From Aquincola tertiaricarbonis (lineage in GTDB: Bacteria > Pseudomonadota > Gammaproteobacteria > Burkholderiales > Burkholderiaceae_C): a stretch of 64,000 bases of DNA. The stretch spans positions 1 to 64,000 of the forward strand of contig NZ_JZUE01000004.1 in NCBI RefSeq assembly GCF_000969605.1, written 5' to 3'. The translations under genes and the position numbers were made by a program. This document shows positions 46,876 to 55,963 of the stretch, one piece after another; position 1 is the first letter of the stretch, and each line of letters begins with the position of its first letter. A model generated the notes under the pieces. The model was not told the DNA's origin. It searched no databases and worked only from the letters and a program-made list of their open reading frames with translations.

Positions 46876-47877
46876 ATGCACACCACGCGACGTGAGTTCA
46901 TCCGGCGCAGCGCCGCCCTCTCGAGCCTGCCGGGCCTGGGGCTGCTGGGCACGCAGGCGGCCCAGGCCCAGGCGGCCGCGGTCGACGCGCTGCGCATCGT
47001 CACCGGCTTCGCGGCGGGCGGCACCTCCGACACCGTGTGCAGGCGCGTGGCCGAAGGCCTGCGCGGCACCTATGCACGCAGCACGCTGGTGGAGAACAAG
47101 ACCGGCGCAGGCGGGCAGATCGCCATCGCCAGCATGAAGACGGCGCCGGCCGACGGCACCGTGATGCTGCAGACGCCGGCCTCGATGCTCACCATCTATC
47201 CGCACATCTACAAGAAGCTGCAGTACGACCCGTTCAAGGACCTGGTGCCGGTGTCGGTGGCCTGCACCTTCGAGTTCGCGCTGGCGGTGGGCCCGTCGGT
47301 GCCGGCCTCGGTGACCAACGTGCCCGAGTTCCTGGCCTGGGTGAAGGCCCATCCCGACCAGGCCAACTTCGGCTCGCCGGCCGCCGGCTCCACGCCGCAC
47401 TTCACCGCCGAGATGCTCAGCCGCGCCGGCAATGCCGCGATGCGCCATGTGCCCTACCGCGGCACGCAGCCGGCGGTGCTGGACCTGACCGGCGGCCAGA
47501 TCGCCTCGGTCAGTGGCCCGGTCGGCGACTTCCTGCCGCACCTGGCCGGCGGCCGCGTGCGGCTGCTGGGGGTGTCGGGCGCCAAGCGCAGCCGCTTCGT
47601 GCCGCAGGTGCCCACCTACGCCGAGCAGGGTTTCAAGGACGTGGTGACCGACGAATGGTTCGCCTTCTACCTGCCGGCCGGCACATCGGCGGAGATGGCC
47701 CAGCGCGCCAATGCCGCGATGCGCAGCGCGCTGGCCAAGCCGGAGGTGATCGACGGCCTGTCGGCCATGGGGCTGGAGGCGCGGTCGTCGACCCAGGCCG
47801 AGCTGCTGGACATGCAGCGCCGCGACACCGAGCGCTGGGGGCCGGTGGTCAAGGCGGTGGGCTTCACGGCCGAGTAG
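46876..47877 (+). CDS. TctC/Bug-family tripartite tricarboxylate receptor
   Basis: A 333-residue extracytoplasmic receptor. The signal peptide carries a twin-arginine-like RREFIRRSA and ends AQA near residue 34. LRIVTGFAAGGTSDTVCRRVAEGL is the Bug start, and FGSPAAGSTPHFTAEML and VPYRGTQPAVLDL are family signatures. No TctA/TctB membrane genes lie nearby, which is usual for the many orphan Bug receptors of Burkholderiales. It probably binds the sugar acid degraded by the operon. ATG 46876 follows ACAGGAGACGACACC. Its 3' end overlaps the convergent WYL regulator by 14 bp. Confidence 0.92.
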   Translation: MHTTRREFIRRSAALSSLPGLGLLGTQAAQAQAAAVDALRIVTGFAAGGTSDTVCRRVAEGLRGTYARSTLVENKTGAGGQIAIASMKTAPADGTVMLQTPASMLTIYPHIYKKLQYDPFKDLVPVSVACTFEFALAVGPSVPASVTNVPEFLAWVKAHPDQANFGSPAAGSTPHFTAEMLSRAGNAAMRHVPYRGTQPAVLDLTGGQIASVSGPVGDFLPHLAGGRVRLLGVSGAKRSRFVPQVPTYAEQGFKDVVTDEWFAFYLPAGTSAEMAQRANAAMRSALAKPEVIDGLSAMGLEARSSTQAELLDMQRRDTERWGPVVKAVGFTAE

Positions 47878-48892
47878 CGCGCCGAGCGGCCGGCGGAAAG
47901 GCCGCGTGCCGCTGGGCCGCCTGCGCCGCCAGCCGCGCCACCTCTGCACGCAGCGTCGGCGGCGCCAGCGCCTCGGCCTCGCCGCCATAACCCAGGATCT
48001 GGCGCGCGCCCTGCTCGATGGATTCCAGCGGCAGCTGCACGCAGCACCAGCCTGCGGTCGCCCTGCGGCGCCTGGCCGGCATGGCCTGCGGCATCGGCAC
48101 TTCGGCGAACCGGCTGCGAGCGTGCCGCAGCCAGTTCAGCGCGCGGGGCGACACCAGCACCTGCGCCTGCAGCGGCCGCAGCCCGGCTTCGAAGCGCTCG
48201 GCCGACGCTTGCCAGAAACCCGCCAGGTCGAAGCCGCGCGGCCGCCTGAAGCCGGTGCGCTGCACCTGCAGCGACTGCATGCTGGCCAGCCGGTAGGTGC
48301 GCACCTCGGCCGGCCCCGGCCCCTTGCCCACGCCGCGTGCCACCAGGTACCAGGCGCCCGCCTTCAGCACCAGGCCCAGCGGCTCCAGCTCGCGCTGCGA
48401 AGGCCCGCGCCAGCTGGTGTAGTCGATGCGGATGCGCCGGCCGCGCCACACCGCATCGGCCGCCTCGCGCAACCAGGCCGGTGCCTCGGCGGTGCGGTAC
48501 CAGTCCAGCGGATCGATGTGCAGCCGCTCCGCCACGGTGGACGCGGCACTGCGCAGCGGCGCCGGCACGCTGGCCACCAGCTTCAGCCGGGCCGATGCGG
48601 CCGCGTTGCCCAGGCCCAGTTCCATCGCCGGGCCGGGCAGGCCCGCCAGCAGCAGTGCGCTGGCCTCGGCCTCGTTCATGCCGGTGAGCTGGGTGGTCCA
48701 GCCCGGGCGCAGCTGGAAGCCGCCCTGCCGCCCACGCTCGCCCCACAGCGGCACGCCGGCGGCGGAGAGCTGGTCGATGTCGCGCAGGATGGTGCGCTCC
48801 GACACCTCCAGCGCCCGCGCCAGCGCACCGGCGGTGCAGCGGCCCCGCGCCTGCAGCAGCATCAGGATGGACAGCAGGCGGCTGGCTTTCAT
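47864..48892 (-). CDS. YafY-type HTH/WYL-domain regulator
   Basis: A 342-residue regulator. The N-terminal winged HTH reads LMLLQARGRCTAGALARALE and SERTILRDIDQLSAAGVPL. The WYL domain follows from about residue 140 (IRIDYTSWRGPSQRELEPLGLVLKAG in pieces: DYTSWRG, LEPLGLVL, WYLVARG). The WYL motif appears as WYL near residue 180. It is divergent from the NIPSNAP gene, its likely target, and the gap contains a short dyad. The ATG at 48892 is standard for the family. Confidence 0.9.
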   Translation of the reverse strand: MKASRLLSILMLLQARGRCTAGALARALEVSERTILRDIDQLSAAGVPLWGERGRQGGFQLRPGWTTQLTGMNEAEASALLLAGLPGPAMELGLGNAAASARLKLVASVPAPLRSAASTVAERLHIDPLDWYRTAEAPAWLREAADAVWRGRRIRIDYTSWRGPSQRELEPLGLVLKAGAWYLVARGVGKGPGPAEVRTYRLASMQSLQVQRTGFRRPRGFDLAGFWQASAERFEAGLRPLQAQVLVSPRALNWLRHARSRFAEVPMPQAMPARRRRATAGWCCVQLPLESIEQGARQILGYGGEAEALAPPTLRAEVARLAAQAAQRHAAFPPAARRATRP

Positions 48893-48913
48893 GGGTGGGT
48901 CTGCGAAATCACG

Positions 48914-48926
48914 ACAGGCCTTGTCA
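48914..48926. promoter_or_regulatory. Dyad in the WYL/NIPSNAP divergent gap
   Basis: GACAGGCCTTGTC, a GACA-N5-TGTC dyad, lies 22 bp from the WYL start and 52 bp from the NIPSNAP start. A binding site of the WYL regulator is plausible. Confidence 0.4.
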
Positions 48927-48977
48927 TGTTATGCGCCGCAGCATGCGGGCCTTGACCTCATCCACAGGAGCCACCGC

Positions 48978-50210
48978 ATGGCCATCAACGATTTCAACTT
49001 CCTCGTCGGCCGCTGGACGTCCCGCCAGCGCCGCCTGCTGCACCGCCTGCAGGGCAGCCAGGAGTGGGAAAGCTTCAGTGGCCGCTCCGAGGTGCAGCAG
49101 CTCCCCGGCGGCCTCATCAACTTCGACACCCTGGAGGCCGAAGGCTGGCGGCCGGGCTGGGTGGGCATGTCGCTGCGGGTGTTCAACATCGCCACCGGGC
49201 TGTGGAGCATCCATTGGCTGACCCACGACGGCGATGGGATCGATGCCGCCGGCCGGCTGTCGCCACCGGTGGTCGGCCGCTTCGAGGGCGACCACGGCGT
49301 GTTCGAGGGCGAGGATGAGTGCGACGGTCGCCCGGTGCGCGTGCGCTTCGAGTGGCAGCGCCAGGGCGCCGACCGCGCCCGCTGGCAGCAGGCCTTCTCG
49401 GCCGACGGCGGCCGCAGCTGGGAGGTGAACTGGGTCATGGAGTTCGAGCGCGAGCCCTCCGCGACGCCGCCGGTGGCCGAGGCCCCCATGCCCATCGACT
49501 GCGAGGTGGTGGAGCTGCGCCGCTACCGGCTGCACCCCGGCCAGCGGGAACGCCTGGTCGCGCTGTTCGACACCCAGCTGGTGGAGCCCCAGGAAGAAGC
49601 CGGCATGGTGGTGATGGGCCAGTTCCGCGACCTGGATGCAGCCGACCGCTTCGTCTGGCTGCGCGGCTTCGCCAACATGGCCGTGCGGCGGCAGGCGCTG
49701 CAGGCCTTCTATGGCGGGCCGGCATGGCAGCGGCACCGGCAGGCGGCCAATGCCACGATGATCGATTCCGACGACGTGCTGCTGCTGCGGCCGGCCTGGC
49801 CGGGCGCCGGCGTGGCGATGCAGGGCCGCCGCCGGCCCGCAGGCCCGGTGCGCATGGCCCCCGCCGGCCTGCTGCAGGCCTGCATCCTGCCGCTGCGCGA
49901 GCCGGCCCCGCCGGCCCTGCTGGACTTCTGCCGCCACGCGATGGCGCCCTGCCTGCAGGCCGGTGGCGCGCAGGTGCTGGGCTGGTACGTCACCGAGCCC
50001 ACGCCCAATGACTTCCCCCGGCTGCCGGTGCACCAGGACGAACCGCTGCTGGTGGGCCTGGCGATGTTCCCGCAGGCGGCCGCGTTCGATGCCTTCGTGC
50101 AGGGTGGAAGCTGGGCCCGCCAGGTGCAGCCCGGGCTGGCTGGGTGGCTGGCCGGCACGCCGCAGGTCCACCGGCTGGTGGCCACGGCCCGCTCCGCGCT
50201 GCACGGCTGA
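48978..50210 (+). CDS. NIPSNAP-domain protein fused to a DUF1579-like domain
   Basis: A 410-residue two-part protein. Residues 1-160 (NDFNFLVGRWTSRQRRLLHRL, with WSIHWLTHDG and FEGEDECDGRPV) look like a lipocalin-type DUF1579/heme-binding-like barrel. Residues about 175-280 (CEVVELRRYRLHPGQRERLV, with FRDLDAADRFVWLRGFANM) form a NIPSNAP domain, and the last 120 residues look like a degenerate second NIPSNAP unit. The ATG at 48978 follows ACAGGAG. No signal peptide. Divergent from a WYL regulator. Function unknown. Confidence 0.78.
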   Translation: MAINDFNFLVGRWTSRQRRLLHRLQGSQEWESFSGRSEVQQLPGGLINFDTLEAEGWRPGWVGMSLRVFNIATGLWSIHWLTHDGDGIDAAGRLSPPVVGRFEGDHGVFEGEDECDGRPVRVRFEWQRQGADRARWQQAFSADGGRSWEVNWVMEFEREPSATPPVAEAPMPIDCEVVELRRYRLHPGQRERLVALFDTQLVEPQEEAGMVVMGQFRDLDAADRFVWLRGFANMAVRRQALQAFYGGPAWQRHRQAANATMIDSDDVLLLRPAWPGAGVAMQGRRRPAGPVRMAPAGLLQACILPLREPAPPALLDFCRHAMAPCLQAGGAQVLGWYVTEPTPNDFPRLPVHQDEPLLVGLAMFPQAAAFDAFVQGGSWARQVQPGLAGWLAGTPQVHRLVATARSALHG

Positions 50211-50212
50211 GC

Positions 50213-50226
50213 GGCCGCGCGCGGCC
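50213..50226. terminator. GGCCGC palindrome between convergent genes
   Basis: GGCCGCGCGCGGCC lies between the NIPSNAP stop and the sensor-kinase stop. It could serve both convergent genes as a terminator, but such GC palindromes arise easily here and there is no T-tract. Confidence 0.25.
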
Positions 50227-50231
50227 CCGCG

Positions 50232-52784
50232 TCAGCCCGGCACGTCCAGCACCTCGCGCACCCGCGCGGCCAGCTGGTCGATGGTGAAAGGCTTGCCGAT
50301 GAGCTGCACGCCGGCATCCAGCACGCCGTTGTGCACCACCGCGTTGCGGGTGTAGCCGGTGGTGAACAGCACCCGCAAGCCCGGCCGGCGGCGCACCGCC
50401 TCGTCGGCCAGCTTGCGGCCGTTCACCTCGGGCATCACCAGGTCGGTGAACAGCAGCGCGATGTCGGGATGGGCCTCCAGCAGCAGCAGCGCCGCGGCCG
50501 CGCCGTCGGCCTGTAGCACGTGGTAGCCCAGCTCCTGCAGCGCCTCCACCGAGAACTGCCGCACCGCCGGCTCGTCCTCCACCACCAGCACCGTCTCCCG
50601 GCCATCGGCCAGCGGCATCGCGCGGGCGGGGCGGGCGGGCACTTCGTCGGCCACCGGGCCGGCCAGCCGCGGCAGGTAGATCTTGGCCGAGGTGCCCTGC
50701 CGCAGCTCCGAATACATCATCACGTGGCCCCCGGACTGCTTGACGAAGCCGTACACCTGGCTCAGGCCCAGGCCGGTGCCGCGGCCCACCTCCTTGGTGG
50801 TGAAGAAGGGATCGAAGGCCTTGGCCATCACCTCGGGCGACATGCCGGTGCCGGTGTCGCTGACGGCGATGAGCACGTACTGCCCGGCCATCAGGCCCGG
50901 GGTGTCGGCCACATAGCGTTCGTCCAGGTGGCAATTGGCCGTCTCGATGGTCAGGCGCCCGCCCTCGGGCATCGCGTCGCGGCCGTTGACGGCCAGGTTG
51001 AGGATGGCGCTCTCCAGCTGGTTGGGGTCCACGTGCGCGCGCCACAGGCCGCCGGCCAGCACCGTCTCCAGCATCACCGCGCCGCCGAGCGAATGGCGCA
51101 GCAGGTCGGACATGCCGGCCACCAGCTTGTTCACGTCCACCGCCACCGGCTGCAGCGGCTGCTGGCGCGAGAAGGCCAGCAAGCGCTGGGTGAGCTGGGC
51201 CGCGCGGCGGGCGCCCTCGCGCGCCGCCTCCACATGGCGGGCGGCGCGGGCATCGTCGCCTACGAAGCGGCGGGCCAGCAGGTCCAGCGAGCCGATCACC
51301 ACCGCCAGCATGTTGTTGAAGTCGTGCGCGATGCCGCCGGTGAGCTGGCCCACCGCCTCCATCTTCTGCGACTGGCGCAGCGCCGCCTCGGTGCGCAGGC
51401 GCTCGGCCACCTCGCTGGCAACGCGGCGCTCCAGCGTGTCGTTCAGCTCGCGCAGCGCCAGCTCCGCCTGGTGGCGCTCGGTGACGTCCTGGAACAGCAC
51501 CGCCACCTGCCGGCGCGAGGCCGGCTCCACCCGGAAGGCGGCCAGCTCCAGGTAGCGGCCGGTCTTCTCCAGCTCGCGCTCGAAGCGCAACGGCTCGCCG
51601 GTGAGCAGCACCTCGCGGTAGATGCGCACCCAGCCCTCGGCCTCCAGCGGCACCATGTCGCGCACCCGCCGGCCCACCACGTCGTCGATGCCGGCATTGG
51701 CGGTGAAGGCCGGATTGGCCACCACGTGCACATAGTCACTCAGCGGGCCATGCGGGCCGTCGAGGAACTCGATGATGCAGAAGCCCTCGTCCATCGCATC
51801 GAACAGGGTGCGGAACTGGCGCTCGCTTTCGCGCAGCGCGGCCTCCGAGGCGCGGCGCTCGCTCAGGTCCTGCATGGCGCCGATCATGCGCAGCGCCCGG
51901 CCTTGCGCATCACGCAGCACGGTGCCGCGGTCCAGGATCTCGGCATGGCTGCCGTCGGCACGGCGGAAGCGGTACTCCTCGGTCCAGCTGCTGCCGCCGC
52001 CCTCGATCACCGCATGGATGTCGGCCTCGACGCGGGCACGGTCGTCGGGATGGATGTGCGCCAGCCACCAGTCGGCGGTGGTCTCCTTCAGCGCATGGCC
52101 GAACAGCGTGGCCAGTGCCTCGTTCCACACCACCTGCCCGTCGGACAGCCGCCAGTCCCACACCGCGTCGTTGGTGGCCAGCACGGCCAGCCGGTAGCGT
52201 TCCTCGGTCTCGGTCTTCTGCGCCTGCCGCAGCCGGGCCTCCGCCTCGCTGCGCACCAGGTCCTGCAGCGCCTGCACCTTGGCGGTGGTTTCCCACACGC
52301 TGCAGATCACGCCGCGCACCGTGCCATCGAGGTCGCGCAGCGGCGAATAGGAGAAGGAGAACCAGGCCGGCTCGTCGCGCCCCTGGCGCCGCACCTGCAG
52401 CGGCAGGTCCTCCCGGTACAGGCCCTGGCCGGACAGCGCGCTGTCGATCAGCGGCCCGATCTCGGGCCAGATCTCCGACCACACCTGCCGCAGCGGCGCG
52501 CCCATCGCCTGCGGATGCTTGTCCTGCAGGATCAGCGCGTAGGGCTCGTTGTAGACCATGGACAGCGCGTCGCCCCAGCCCAGCCACATGGGCACCGGCG
52601 TGTCCAGCATCAGAGAGACGGCCGAGCGCAGCGCCGGCGGCCAGGCCGTGGGCGGGCCCAGGGCGCTGGCATGCCAGTCGGGCTCGGTCAGCAGGGGGGC
52701 GGTGGCGGTGCCATCGGCCAGGAAGTGCGGCGAGCCGGGCGGCGTACTGCCAGGGCGCCGTGGGATCGCGCAATCTTCGGTCAT
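50232..52784 (-). CDS. Hybrid sensor histidine kinase with receiver domain
   Basis: An 850-residue cytosolic hybrid kinase with no membrane segment. Residues about 35-170, 195-315 and 320-440 are three PAS domains (second: WNEALATLFGHALKETTADWW; YRFRRADGSHAEILDRG). A short coiled coil precedes the HisKA domain with phosphoacceptor H487 (GGIAHDFNN). N600 is in the N-box (AVNGRDAMP), DTGTGMSP (643-650) is G1, and GRGTGLGLSQVYGF (668-681) is G2. The receiver (about 732-850) has D781 as phosphoacceptor (LFTDLVMP) and K831. The ATG at 52784 is chosen. 52835 would add 17 residues. The signal is unknown. Confidence 0.92.
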   Translation of the reverse strand: MTEDCAIPRRPGSTPPGSPHFLADGTATAPLLTEPDWHASALGPPTAWPPALRSAVSLMLDTPVPMWLGWGDALSMVYNEPYALILQDKHPQAMGAPLRQVWSEIWPEIGPLIDSALSGQGLYREDLPLQVRRQGRDEPAWFSFSYSPLRDLDGTVRGVICSVWETTAKVQALQDLVRSEAEARLRQAQKTETEERYRLAVLATNDAVWDWRLSDGQVVWNEALATLFGHALKETTADWWLAHIHPDDRARVEADIHAVIEGGGSSWTEEYRFRRADGSHAEILDRGTVLRDAQGRALRMIGAMQDLSERRASEAALRESERQFRTLFDAMDEGFCIIEFLDGPHGPLSDYVHVVANPAFTANAGIDDVVGRRVRDMVPLEAEGWVRIYREVLLTGEPLRFERELEKTGRYLELAAFRVEPASRRQVAVLFQDVTERHQAELALRELNDTLERRVASEVAERLRTEAALRQSQKMEAVGQLTGGIAHDFNNMLAVVIGSLDLLARRFVGDDARAARHVEAAREGARRAAQLTQRLLAFSRQQPLQPVAVDVNKLVAGMSDLLRHSLGGAVMLETVLAGGLWRAHVDPNQLESAILNLAVNGRDAMPEGGRLTIETANCHLDERYVADTPGLMAGQYVLIAVSDTGTGMSPEVMAKAFDPFFTTKEVGRGTGLGLSQVYGFVKQSGGHVMMYSELRQGTSAKIYLPRLAGPVADEVPARPARAMPLADGRETVLVVEDEPAVRQFSVEALQELGYHVLQADGAAAALLLLEAHPDIALLFTDLVMPEVNGRKLADEAVRRRPGLRVLFTTGYTRNAVVHNGVLDAGVQLIGKPFTIDQLAARVREVLDVPG

Positions 52785-52862
52785 GCCGTCTTGCCCGGTG
52801 CTTGCCGTCCGGGGGCGGGAGGTGGGACGGGCCATTCTGGCCCACCCGGGGGCGGACTGCTT

Positions 52863-53006
52863 TCAGGGCGCCAGCGGCAGCGCCGGGCGCACCCGCGAAC
52901 CGCCCGGCGGTGACTGCTCCAGGGCCAGCGTGCCGCCGGCCAGGCGCAGCAGCTCGCCGGCGATGGGAAGGCCCAGGCGGCTGCCGGGCTGGGTCTTGTC
53001 CAGCCG
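52863..53006 (-). pseudogene. Remnant of a histidine-kinase C-terminus
   Basis: An open stretch of 47 codons ends at 52863 and reads RLDKTQPGSRLGLPIAGELL, then RLAGGTLALEQSPPGG and PALPLAP. This is the G2 box and final strands of a HATPase domain, with the usual GSGLGL altered to GSRLGL. No matching start or catalytic core exists upstream, where the XRE-like gene lies on the other strand. It is a decayed fragment on the same strand as, and just upstream of, the hybrid kinase. Confidence 0.55.
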
Positions 53007-53069
53007 GCGACCAGCCGACAATCGGCGCCCCGGCGCTGACGTCCAGCACCGGCCACCCGGGACGGCTCC

Positions 53070-53327
53070 ATGGCGCAAGGCAAACGCATCTCCACCGACA
53101 TCGACGACAGCGCGCTGGCGGCCATCAAGGCCCTGGGCGCGGCCGCCCGGCAGGCCCGCACGGCCGCCGGCGAAGGCCAGGCGCTGGCCGCCGGCCGGCT
53201 GGGGGTGCATGTGCAGACCATCGCCCGCATCGAGGCGGGCGAGCCCGGCGTGGCCATCGGCCATGTGATGGGGCTGCTGGCGCTGTACGGCCTGTCGGCA
53301 CGGCTGGAAGGGCCGGCGGTGGCGTGA
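53070..53327 (+). CDS. Small XRE/HipB-like DNA-binding protein
   Basis: An 85-residue protein whose C-terminal half is a helix-turn-helix of the XRE/HipB type (GVHVQTIARIEAGEPGVAI, then GLLALYGLSARLEG). The N-terminal part is short and polar. A HipB-type antitoxin would normally be followed by hipA, but no kinase toxin follows. The next gene is a chemoreceptor on the opposite strand. The ATG at 53070 has no obvious ribosome-binding site. It abuts the kinase remnant. Confidence 0.65.
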   Translation: MAQGKRISTDIDDSALAAIKALGAAARQARTAAGEGQALAAGRLGVHVQTIARIEAGEPGVAIGHVMGLLALYGLSARLEGPAVA

Positions 53328-53329
53328 GC

Positions 53330-54916
53330 TCAGCCCACGTGGGCAGCCGGCTGGCCCGGCTCGGTGCGGAACACCGACACCGTGGCCACCAGCTGGCCGG
53401 CCTGGTTGCGCAGGCTTTCGGCGGCGGCGGCGCTCTCCTCCACCAGCGCGGCGTTCTGCTGCGTCACCTGGTCCAGCTGCGTCACCGCGTCGTTGACCTG
53501 GCCGATGCCCTGCGTCTGCTCCTGCGTGGCCGAGCCGATCTCGCCGAGCAGGTCGCTCACGCGGCGCACCTGGCTGACGATCTCGTCCATCGTGCGGCCG
53601 GCATCGGCCACCAGCGTGGCGCCGCGCTCCACCTTCTCGACGCTGGCGCCGATCAGGCTCTTGATCTCCTTGGCCGCCTCGGCCGAGCGCTGGGCCAGGG
53701 TGCGCACCTCGCCGGCCACCACCGCAAAGCCGCGGCCCTGCTCGCCGGCGCGGGCGGCTTCCACCGCCGCGTTCAGCGCCAGGATGTTGGTCTGGAAGGC
53801 GATGCCGTCGATCACCGAGATGATGTCGGCGATGCGGCGGCTGCTCTCGGTGATGTCGTCCATGGTGGAGACCACCTGGCCCACCACCTCGCCACCCTGG
53901 CCGGCCACCTGGCTGGCCGAGCTGGCCAGCTGCGCCGCCTGGCGGGCGGTGTCGGCGTTGTTCTTCACCGTGGCATTGAGCTGCTCCATCGAGGCGGCCG
54001 TCTGCTGCAGGTTGCTGGCCTGTTCCTCGGTGCGCTGCGACAGGTCGGCATTGCCGGTGGCGATCTGCGAGGCGCCGGTGGCGATGCTGTCGGAGCCGGC
54101 ACGGATGTCGCCCACGATGCGCAGCAGGGACTGCTGCATCTCCTGCATTGCGGCCAGCAGGCTGTCGCGGTCGCCGCTGCGCAGCCGCACCGGGGCCGAC
54201 AGGTCGCCCTGGGCGATGCGGCGCACCACCTCGGCCGCGTACTGCGGCTCGCCGCCCAGCTGCCGCACCACGCTGCGCGTCAGGCCCACCGCGGCGCCGA
54301 TGCCCATGAGCAGCGCCAGCAGCGTGCCGCCGACCATGGCCAGCCGGCCGTTGCGGTAGCTGGCGGCGGCCTCCTGCGCCGATTCGCGGTTGAGCTGGTC
54401 GATCAGGGTCGTCAGCTCGCCGATGGTCCGCAGCCATTCCTGCTCCACCGGCAGCACCTCGTTCAGCAGCGTGGCCAGCGTCTCCTCGGCCTTGTTCTGC
54501 AGGCCCAGCTGGGCCGCCTTGTCGATCAGCGGCTGGGTGCGCTCCTGCAGCTGGTCGATCTTGGCCAGCAGCGCCATCTCCTGCGGCGTGCCCCCGGAGT
54601 CCTTGTACAGCCGCGCGAGCTCGGCGCGGGCATTGGCATAGTCGGCGCGCAGCTTGGGCAGGCGCTCGAACTCGGCCGCCATCTGCTTCTCGTCGGTCAT
54701 CAGGCCCAGGTTGCGCACCAGCGCGGCCACGCGGTTGGTGGACAGGCGCATCTCCATGGCGCGGGCGTATTGCACGTTGTTCACCTGCACGATGTCGTCC
54801 AGGGCGGCCTGCGTGCTGGCCATGCGCGTGACGCCGAGGACCGACACCGCCACCATCGTGGTGAGGATGGCGCCGAAGCCCAGGCCCAGGCGCGTCGAAA
54901 GGGAAATGCTGTTCAC
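53330..54916 (-). CDS. Methyl-accepting chemotaxis protein
   Basis: A 528-residue transmembrane chemoreceptor. TM1 is at about residues 9-31 ([18 protein letters not shown]), the periplasmic four-helix-bundle ligand domain at 32-190, TM2 at about 191-213 ([21 protein letters not shown]), the HAMP domain from about 214-268, then the long signalling coiled coil with the hairpin tip [20 protein letters not shown] and [19 protein letters not shown]. The C-terminus lacks the NWETF-type tail that tethers CheR. GTG 54916 follows AGGTGG. Monocistronic, converging with the XRE-like gene. Confidence 0.93.
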   Translation of the reverse strand: MNSISLSTRLGLGFGAILTTMVAVSVLGVTRMASTQAALDDIVQVNNVQYARAMEMRLSTNRVAALVRNLGLMTDEKQMAAEFERLPKLRADYANARAELARLYKDSGGTPQEMALLAKIDQLQERTQPLIDKAAQLGLQNKAEETLATLLNEVLPVEQEWLRTIGELTTLIDQLNRESAQEAAASYRNGRLAMVGGTLLALLMGIGAAVGLTRSVVRQLGGEPQYAAEVVRRIAQGDLSAPVRLRSGDRDSLLAAMQEMQQSLLRIVGDIRAGSDSIATGASQIATGNADLSQRTEEQASNLQQTAASMEQLNATVKNNADTARQAAQLASSASQVAGQGGEVVGQVVSTMDDITESSRRIADIISVIDGIAFQTNILALNAAVEAARAGEQGRGFAVVAGEVRTLAQRSAEAAKEIKSLIGASVEKVERGATLVADAGRTMDEIVSQVRRVSDLLGEIGSATQEQTQGIGQVNDAVTQLDQVTQQNAALVEESAAAAESLRNQAGQLVATVSVFRTEPGQPAAHVG

Positions 54917-55041
54917 GTGAACCACCTGCCAGAAATTGAAAATGCACCCTGTTGGGGCGCCCTTCCCGATTTCGGGCAGCAGGTGGCGGTATTGAGGACC
55001 GCGTGGCAACTGTTACGGAGGCGCGGCCGCCGCCGCTGCTG

Positions 55042-55944
55042 TTACAAGGCCGACGCCTTGGCCACCTCCAGCTCGTACTGCTCCCAGCCCTGGCGGGGCA
55101 CCCGCTCGCCCTCGCGGGCCGCCACCTCGCCCAGCCGGGCCGCCAGCCGCTGCGCGACCGCACCATCGTCGGCCAGGGCGATGCCGCGGGTCATGGTCAC
55201 GTGGGCGCATTCGAAGCTGCCGGCACCGGCCAGCAGGATGCTGCGCGTGGGCGCATCGTCGGCGGCCAGCACCACCACGGCCGGGCTCACCCGCTCGGGC
55301 GTCAGGCGGGCCAGGGCCTCGGGCGGCAGCAGGCCTTCGGTCATGCCGGTGGCGGCGCTGGGTGCGAGGCAGTTGACGCGGATGCCATGGCGCTCCCCCT
55401 CGATGGCCAGCGTCTGCATCAGGCCCACCAGCGCCATCTTGGCCGCGCCGTAGTTGGCCTGGCCGAAGTTGCCGTACAGGCCTGACGACGAGGTGGTGAA
55501 CACGATGCGGCCATGCCGCTGTTCCTGCATCGTGGCCCACACGGCCTTGCTGCAGTTCACGGAGCCCATCAGGTGCACCTCCAGCACCAGGCGGAACTCG
55601 TCGAGCGTCATCTTGGCGAAGCTGCGGTCGCGCAGGATGCCGGCGTTGTTGACCAGGATGTCCAGCCGGCCCCAGGTGGCCAGCGTGTGCTCGGCCATGG
55701 CCTGCACCTGCTCGAAGCGGGTGACGTCGCCCAGCCGCACCAGGGCCTGGCCACCCTGCGCGGCGATCTCCCCGGCCACCGCCTGCGCGGCCGCCTCGCC
55801 CTGCGGCGTGGGCGGCTCGTTGAGCACCACCCGCGCACCGTGGCGCGCCAGTTCCAGCGCATGGGCGCGGCCCAGCCCGTTGCCTGCGCCGGTGACCACG
55901 GCCACCCGGCCGTCCAGCATCCTGCGGTTCGTCTCGTCGTTCAT
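55042..55944 (-). CDS. Short-chain dehydrogenase (3-hydroxyacyl type)
   Basis: A 300-residue SDR resembling the dehydrogenase part of peroxisomal multifunctional enzymes. The cofactor motif is TGAGNGLG, NNAG lies near residue 105, and the catalytic triad is in TSSSGLYGNFGQANYGAAK (Ser and Tyr-Lys). It has a C-terminal extension compared with minimal SDRs. NAD-dependent oxidation of a 3-hydroxyacyl or beta-hydroxy acid is likely by family. The ATG at 55944 is chosen over 55953. It is the last gene of the eight-gene transport operon. Confidence 0.9.
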   Translation of the reverse strand: MNDETNRRMLDGRVAVVTGAGNGLGRAHALELARHGARVVLNEPPTPQGEAAAQAVAGEIAAQGGQALVRLGDVTRFEQVQAMAEHTLATWGRLDILVNNAGILRDRSFAKMTLDEFRLVLEVHLMGSVNCSKAVWATMQEQRHGRIVFTTSSSGLYGNFGQANYGAAKMALVGLMQTLAIEGERHGIRVNCLAPSAATGMTEGLLPPEALARLTPERVSPAVVVLAADDAPTRSILLAGAGSFECAHVTMTRGIALADDGAVAQRLAARLGEVAAREGERVPRQGWEQYELEVAKASAL

Positions 55945-55963
55945 CGTCTGCATCGTCCTGCGT

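Noticed and set aside
54940-55010. Possible sigma-28 promoter before the chemoreceptor
   Set aside because: A TCAA and GCCCGAAA pair is visible on the minus strand, but spacing and the -10 bases match the flagellar consensus poorly.
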